A stretch of DNA of 64,000 bases, from NCBI RefSeq assembly GCF_001050015.1, contig NZ_CVTB01000280.1, forward strand, positions 1-64,000. The letters are read 5' to 3'. A program made the translations under genes and the position numbers. The first letter of the stretch is position 1, and the number at the start of each line of letters is the position of its first letter. Shown piece after piece: positions 59,427 through 64,000 of this stretch. The DNA is from Mycolicibacterium malmesburyense (lineage in GTDB: Bacteria > Actinomycetota > Actinomycetes > Mycobacteriales > Mycobacteriaceae). The notes beneath the pieces were generated by a model. The model did not search any database and had not been told where the DNA came from. It was given only the letters and a program-made list of their open reading frames with translations.

Positions 59427-61142
59427 TCAGGCGTACTTGAGCCACCAGTTGTGCAGGTCGACGAGGTTGTCGCCCTGTGCGTCGCCCAGCAGGAGGTTCT
59501 CGTTGATGGTCCAGGCGATGTCCTGATTGCCGTTGAACACCCCGCAGGCGATGCGGCCCTCCACTTTGTCGGGTGTCTCGGTGTAATGCCAGGTGGTGGG
59601 CGAGTCCGCGGCGCTGTCGGGACACCGCACCAGTTCCTCATCGGCCGCGACGGAGTCGTCGAAGGCCTTGTCGAGGGCCGGCTGGTCGGCGAACAGCGAG
59701 TACCGCGCGTTCGCGGGGCCACCCTGCGGTGATGCGGCGCCGCAGTCCACTGTCGCCAGCGCACCGGTGGCCGGCGGGTGCACCGGCCGGCACACGCCGT
59801 CGTCGTAGCCGCGCGGCAGCATCCCGAGCAGTTTGGCGTCGAACGAATCCGGACTCGGCGAGGGCGTCGTGGTGCGCGGGGGTCTGCGGGTGGTGCGCTC
59901 GGTGGTCTGGGCCGACGTGGTCGTCGTGGTCGACGCCGACGGTGTGTCGTCGGGCTTGACCAGGAACCAGATCCCGAATGACCCCAGCACCAACACGAAC
60001 ACCGCGATCGCCGCGGCGATCGGCAGCCACGGGATGCCCTTGCGCGGCGGCCCCGGCGGCCGCGGGCCGGTCGGCGGCGGGGTGGCCCACATCGGCCCGC
60101 TCGACGGTCCGGCCGGATGCATGGGCCCACTCGGCGGACCTTTGCCCGGTGGCGGGGTAGGAAACGCGGGCGGGTGCGCACCCGGCGGCGGCGTCGGTGG
60201 GGGCGTCGAGGGCGGTGTCTGATACCACGCGGGCGGCGGGGGCGGCGCCCCGCCTGCGGCCTCGCTGCGTTGCAGGATGGTGGCGGCTCTGTCCTGATCC
60301 CGTTGTGTCAGTGCGTCATTGGCTGCCGCTGCCAGATCGCCTGCGCTGGCGTACCGGTCCTGAGGCTTTTTGGCCATGCCGCGGGCGATCACCGCGTCGA
60401 AGGCGGTCGGAATCCCGGGCCGCTGCTGACTGGGCTTCGGCACCGGCTGCATCAGGTGCGCGGTGATCACGACGCTGACGCTGTCGCCGGGAAACGGCTG
60501 TGAGCCCGTGAGGCATTCGTGCAGAACGCAAGTCAGCGCGTAGATGTCCGCGCGGTAGGTCACCTCGTCACTGGTGAAGCGTTCGGGCGCCATGTACGCG
60601 TAGGTGCCCACCGCGGTGCCGAGTTCGGTCAGCTTCTCGTCGGTGGCGGCGTTGGCGATACCGAAGTCGACGAGGTAGGCGAAGTCGTCGCGAGTCAGGA
60701 TGATGTTCTCGGGCTTGACATCACGATGCATGATGCCGCTTTCGTGTGCGGCGTCCAGGGCCGAGGCGACCTGCTTGATGATGGCCACCGCACGCGCGGG
60801 CGTCATAGGACCGTAGTTCTTGAGCACCTTGCGCAGATCGGTGCCGTCGATCATGCGCATGTCGACGTAGAGCAGGCCATCGATCTCGCCGTAGTCGTGA
60901 ATCGGCACCACATGCGGTTCCTGCAGCCGGCCCGCCGAGTGCGCCTCTCGCCGTAGGCGCTTGCGAAAGACGGGATCATTGGATGCCGCCTCCGGCAACA
61001 GCTTCAGCGCGACGATCCGGTCCTTGACGGTGTCCTCGGCTTCGTACACCTCGCCCATGCCGCCCTTGCCCAGCAACCTACGCAGCCGGTACGGGCCGAT
61101 CTGGGAACCCACACGTGATTCCCCCGGCTCGGGGTCGGTCAT
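59427..61142 (-). CDS. PknH-like Ser/Thr protein kinase
   Basis: 571 aa from the ATG at 61142 with GAGGAGCC upstream. Kinase domain about 15-275: GKGGMGEVYEAE, Lys47, HRDVKPEN with catalytic Asp141, DFG 159-161 and APERF. The sequence follows PknH closely. A Pro-rich linker (300-370), one membrane helix (about 372-395) and an exterior domain with paired Cys (CRPVHPPATG...VDCGAAS, RCPDSA, IACGVF) follow; this exterior part is unlike the PknH sensor as I recall it. The embR-like gene starts 52 nt upstream on the same strand. Confidence 0.92.
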   Translation of the reverse strand: MTDPEPGESRVGSQIGPYRLRRLLGKGGMGEVYEAEDTVKDRIVALKLLPEAASNDPVFRKRLRREAHSAGRLQEPHVVPIHDYGEIDGLLYVDMRMIDGTDLRKVLKNYGPMTPARAVAIIKQVASALDAAHESGIMHRDVKPENIILTRDDFAYLVDFGIANAATDEKLTELGTAVGTYAYMAPERFTSDEVTYRADIYALTCVLHECLTGSQPFPGDSVSVVITAHLMQPVPKPSQQRPGIPTAFDAVIARGMAKKPQDRYASAGDLAAAANDALTQRDQDRAATILQRSEAAGGAPPPPPAWYQTPPSTPPPTPPPGAHPPAFPTPPPGKGPPSGPMHPAGPSSGPMWATPPPTGPRPPGPPRKGIPWLPIAAAIAVFVLVLGSFGIWFLVKPDDTPSASTTTTTSAQTTERTTRRPPRTTTPSPSPDSFDAKLLGMLPRGYDDGVCRPVHPPATGALATVDCGAASPQGGPANARYSLFADQPALDKAFDDSVAADEELVRCPDSAADSPTTWHYTETPDKVEGRIACGVFNGNQDIAWTINENLLLGDAQGDNLVDLHNWWLKYA

Positions 61143-61194
61143 CGGAGGCTCCTCGGGGCGGTTGGCTGGCCTGCGAAAACACATTAAACCGGCA

Positions 61195-62343
61195 TCAGGC
61201 CGGATGCGGCTCTATCCGAAACGTGAACTCGTGGTCGCAGATGCGGATCGGATCGCCGTCGCCCAGCACCGCCGTTCCGCGGATGCGCTCACCGCGCACC
61301 TCGACCCCGTTCGCCGACCGCAGATCGGTGACCACGAAGCTGGTCCCGGTGTCGATGATCACGGCGTGATGGCGGCTGACGCTGGCGCCGCTGAGCACGA
61401 TGTCGTTGTCGGCCAGCCGCCCGATTCTGGTCGCCGTCGCCGTGAGGGGATGGATCGGGCCGCCGGCCGAATGCAGGGCCGCCATCGCGGACGATGGGGC
61501 GATCGAGGTCCGCGACGCGATGTCGCCGATGGTGTGGACGGCGGTGGTCTGTGCGGCCTTTCGGACATCGAGCGGCTGCTGGCGCAGGATTCGCTCGTGC
61601 AGTGAGCGAATCGTCGGACCCGGGTCGATGCCGAGGTCTTCGGCGAGAGTGGTCTTGAGCCGCTGATATGCGTCCAGGGCGTCGGACTGCCGCTCGGCGA
61701 GGTAGTACGCGGTGATGAGCTGAGCCCACAGCGGCTCGCGGTACGGGTGTTCGGCGACCAGGACCTCGAGTTCGGTGATGACGGAATATGCGCGTCCACA
61801 AGCGATCTCGGCCTCGGCGTGCGCGGTGTGGGCGATCACCTTGTCTTCGGTGAGCGCGGTCGCATACGCGTCGACGAACTGGAAGTCGCGAAGATCCTCG
61901 AGCACGGGCCCACGCCACTCGCCGAGCGCGTTGCGCAGGTGACGGCTCGCCTGCTCGAACTGACCGGCCGCCGCGGCCTGGACCCCCGCGGCCTTCTCGG
62001 CGACGAAACGGCCGAGGTCGCAGTCGGCGTCGTCGACGTTGAGCCGGTAGCCCGGTGGTGCGTTCACCAACACCGATCTCGGATCGGCTCCCGCGGTGCT
62101 GAGCAACTTGCGCAGGTTCGAGACGTAGGAGTGCAGGCTGGCCCTGGCCTCGGCGGGCGGCCACTGCTCCCACGCCGCGGTGATCAACGAATCGGTCGAG
62201 ACCGGCCGATTCCGGTTCATCACGAGCACTGCCAGCACCGCCCGTTGTTTGGGGGTGCCCAACGCGACCGGCGCGCCGTCGACCGTCATCTGCAACGGCC
62301 CCAGCACGCCGAACCCGATCTTGATCACGGCCATCGCGGTCAT
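61195..62343 (-). CDS. embR: EmbR-like transcriptional regulator
   Basis: 382 aa from the ATG at 62343 (an ATG 9 nt later is also possible). Winged-helix DNA-binding domain (about 1-95, GTPKQRAVLAVLVMNRNRPV), bacterial transcriptional activator (TPR-like) domain to about 260, and a C-terminal FHA domain (GRLADNDIVLSGASVSRHHAVIIDTG) that binds phosphothreonine. Very similar to M. tuberculosis EmbR, which is phosphorylated by PknH and controls embCAB; here the PknH-like kinase lies next door. Confidence 0.94.
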   Translation of the reverse strand: MTAMAVIKIGFGVLGPLQMTVDGAPVALGTPKQRAVLAVLVMNRNRPVSTDSLITAAWEQWPPAEARASLHSYVSNLRKLLSTAGADPRSVLVNAPPGYRLNVDDADCDLGRFVAEKAAGVQAAAAGQFEQASRHLRNALGEWRGPVLEDLRDFQFVDAYATALTEDKVIAHTAHAEAEIACGRAYSVITELEVLVAEHPYREPLWAQLITAYYLAERQSDALDAYQRLKTTLAEDLGIDPGPTIRSLHERILRQQPLDVRKAAQTTAVHTIGDIASRTSIAPSSAMAALHSAGGPIHPLTATATRIGRLADNDIVLSGASVSRHHAVIIDTGTSFVVTDLRSANGVEVRGERIRGTAVLGDGDPIRICDHEFTFRIEPHPA

Positions 62344-62385
62344 TGTGACCCGCGCGGGAGGGGTTGTGGTGTAGACCTGCAAGAG

Positions 62386-62399
62386 TAGAACGTGTTCTA
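62386..62399. promoter_or_regulatory. KstR-type operator
   Basis: TAGAACGTGTTCTA fits TnnAACnnGTTnnA, the KstR box of cholesterol-catabolism genes, and is fully palindromic. It lies 20 nt before the start at 62420 and 43 nt before the embR start, so the gene at 62420 is the likely target. Confidence 0.72.
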
Positions 62400-62419
62400 G
62401 TTTCGGTTAGGAGAGCGGT

Positions 62420-63469
62420 ATGGGCCTGCGGGTGGTGCAGTGGGCGACCGGTGGGGTGGGCGTCGCGGCGATCAAGGGCGTGCTCGAACATCCCGACCTC
62501 GAGCTCGTCGGATGCTGGGTGCACTCGCCGTCGAAGGCGGGCAAGGACGTCGGCGAGATCGTCGGTATCGATCCGCTGGGTGTGACCGCGACCAACAGCC
62601 TCGACGACATCCTCGCCCTCGACGCCGACGCGGTGATCTACTCCCCGCTGTTGCCCAACCCCGATGAAGTGGCCGCGTTGTTGCGCTCCGGCAAGAACGT
62701 CGTCACACCCGTCGGATGGGTGTACCCCAGCGACCGACAGGGCTCGCCGCTGCGGGAGGCGGCGATCGCGGGAAACGCCACGCTGCACGGCACCGGCATC
62801 GCGCCGGGCGGGATCAGCGAGAAGTTCCCGCTGCTGTTCTCCGCCTTCTCGACGGGTGTGACTTTCGTTCGCGCGGAGGAGTTCTCGGATCTGCGAACCT
62901 ACGAGGCGCCCGATGTCGTGCGGCATGTGATGGGCTTCGGCGAGGTGCCCGAGAAGGCGCTCAGCGGGCCGATGCAGAAATTGCTCGACGGGGGCTTCAT
63001 CCAGGCGGTGAAGATGATCGTCGACAAGATGGGTTTCCGCGCAGACCCGAAAGTCCGTTCCGCACAGGAGATCGCGGTCGCCACAGCGCCGATCGAATCG
63101 CCGATCGGCGTGATCGAACCGGGACAGGTCGCCGGTCGCAAATTCCACTGGGAGGCCCTCGTCGACGAGGAGCCGGTGGTGCGGGTCACCGTGAACTGGC
63201 TGATGGGCGAGGAAAACCTCGACCCCGCTTGGACATTCGGCCCGGAGGGGCAGCGGTACGAGATGGAGGTCCGCGGCAATCCGGATGTGAACATCGTCGT
63301 CAAGGGCTTTCAGTCGGCGGTCGGAGGGGAAGGTCCGGAGTACGGCATCGTCGGCACCGCCGCACACTGTGTGAATTCGGTGCCCGCGGTGTGTGCCGCG
63401 GAACCCGGCATCGCGACATATCTGGACCTACCGCTGATCAGCGGCAAGGCGGCCCGGACGCTCGCATAG
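62420..63469 (+). CDS. DapB-N-like NAD(P)H-dependent dehydrogenase
   Basis: 349 aa Rossmann protein. VVQWATGGVGVAAIKGVLEH gives the dinucleotide motif; DADAVIYSPLLPNPDEVAAL and GKNVVTPVGWVYP follow the dihydrodipicolinate reductase N-terminal-like family. Reaction not certain (some relatives act on amines or diaminopentanoate). A KstR box upstream suggests a place in sterol or lipid breakdown. ATG at 62420 with AGGAGAG upstream. Confidence 0.82.
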   Translation: MGLRVVQWATGGVGVAAIKGVLEHPDLELVGCWVHSPSKAGKDVGEIVGIDPLGVTATNSLDDILALDADAVIYSPLLPNPDEVAALLRSGKNVVTPVGWVYPSDRQGSPLREAAIAGNATLHGTGIAPGGISEKFPLLFSAFSTGVTFVRAEEFSDLRTYEAPDVVRHVMGFGEVPEKALSGPMQKLLDGGFIQAVKMIVDKMGFRADPKVRSAQEIAVATAPIESPIGVIEPGQVAGRKFHWEALVDEEPVVRVTVNWLMGEENLDPAWTFGPEGQRYEMEVRGNPDVNIVVKGFQSAVGGEGPEYGIVGTAAHCVNSVPAVCAAEPGIATYLDLPLISGKAARTLA

Positions 63470-63517
63470 CGTCGGGGGCCGCCCCCGGACATCCGCCGCC
63501 TGGCACACTCACGGGCT

Positions 63518-64000
63518 GTGACGAGACGTGCACTGGTTCTGGCAGGCGGCGGCCTGGCGGGGATCGCCTGGGAGACCGGGATCCTGACGGGTATCGCCGA
63601 CGAATCGCCGGCCGTCGCGGAGGCGTTGTTGGCCTCCGATGTCCTGGTCGGCACGTCCGCGGGCTCCACGGTCGCGGCGCAACTCGGCAGCGGACTCGGG
63701 TTGGGTGCGTTGTTCGATCGGCAGACCGCGGCGACGTCGTCGGAGATCAACCCCGGCGGGGGGATCGAGAAGATCACCGAGATGTTCCTTCGCGCGATGA
63801 CCGCGCCGGGCTCGAAAACCGAGAAACTGCAGCGGATCGGCGCGATCGCACTGGAGGCCGAGACCGTGCCCGAAGAGGTGCGGCGCAAGGTCATCGAGCA
63901 GCGGCTGCCGTCGCACGAGTGGCCCGACCGCGACCTGCGCATCACCGCCATCGACGCCGAGACCGGTGAGCTGATCGCGTTCGACCGCGCCTCGGGCGTC
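63518..64000 (+). CDS. Patatin-like phospholipase (cut by window end)
   Basis: First 161 codons, GTG start. Patatin signature: LVLAGGGLAGIAW (oxyanion GGGLAG at about 10-15) and the nucleophile Ser47 in VGTSAGS (GxSxG). The catalytic Asp is beyond the window. Such proteins hydrolyse phospholipids or other lipids. It lies 48 nt after the KstR-box gene on the same strand and may share its transcript. Confidence 0.88.
   Translation, partial: MTRRALVLAGGGLAGIAWETGILTGIADESPAVAEALLASDVLVGTSAGSTVAAQLGSGLGLGALFDRQTAATSSEINPGGGIEKITEMFLRAMTAPGSKTEKLQRIGAIALEAETVPEEVRRKVIEQRLPSHEWPDRDLRITAIDAETGELIAFDRASGV

Noticed and set aside
61289..63969. Very long open frames opposite or in another frame of embR and the KstR-box gene
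   Set aside because: Arg/Gly/Asp-rich shadows of clearly recognised genes.

Overview
The window is high-GC actinobacterial DNA, and its content points to a fast-growing environmental Mycobacterium (Mycolicibacterium). It carries an antigen-85-type mycolyltransferase, an EmbR-like regulator next to a PknH-like kinase, an R2lox oxidase closely matching Rv0233 of M. tuberculosis, DUF732 secreted proteins, an MmpL transporter, a KstR-type operator and a complete ectABCD operon.

About 222-25993 is an integrative element of 25.7 kb. A 42-bp direct repeat marks both ends: the 5' part of a tRNA gene at 222-263 and the same bases inside the intact tRNA at 25952-26025. The right end holds the mobility and control genes: a tyrosine integrase, an excisionase-like HTH protein, an ATP-binding protein with a P-loop, a zinc-finger/HTH protein and small unknown proteins. 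Repeated ACTGCGGTAY motifs near both ends look like integrase arm sites. Three element genes have a TANNNT -10 box exactly 6 nt before the start codon, which suggests leaderless mRNAs. A decayed second copy of the left attachment end lies at 2461-2567, so the first 2.2 kb (one unknown 463-aa protein) looks like a separate cassette. Next come a small membrane protein, a HigB-like toxin with an antitoxin fused to a metallopeptidase domain, and an unknown gene split by an IS21-family insertion with a 5-bp target duplication. The centre (8-20.2 kb) is metabolic cargo: an MmpL/RND transporter, four TetR regulators, a P450, an LLM flavin oxidoreductase, an alpha/beta hydrolase, two hotdog thioesterases and a decayed remnant of a third. 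Several palindromic operators sit in its divergent promoters.

From 26 kb onward the window appears to be ordinary chromosome. It holds tandem paralogous membrane proteins, an Asp-nucleophile hydrolase, TetR plus R2lox, a three-gene membrane-anchored operon, YihY, an NDH-2-like oxidoreductase, an FNT channel overlapping cyanase, an exported formamidase-like protein, an ArsR/SRPBCC pair opposite an SDR, a GjpA-like protein and ectoine/hydroxyectoine synthesis. The last 13 kb holds the mycolyltransferase, an ANTAR/STAS/HATPase partner-switching group with a SigF-type promoter, small secreted paralogs, a thiolase-like lipid-transfer protein, the kinase/EmbR pair and a KstR-box gene. A patatin-like gene is cut by the window end.

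All functions are read from motifs and remembered family resemblance. No database search was run.
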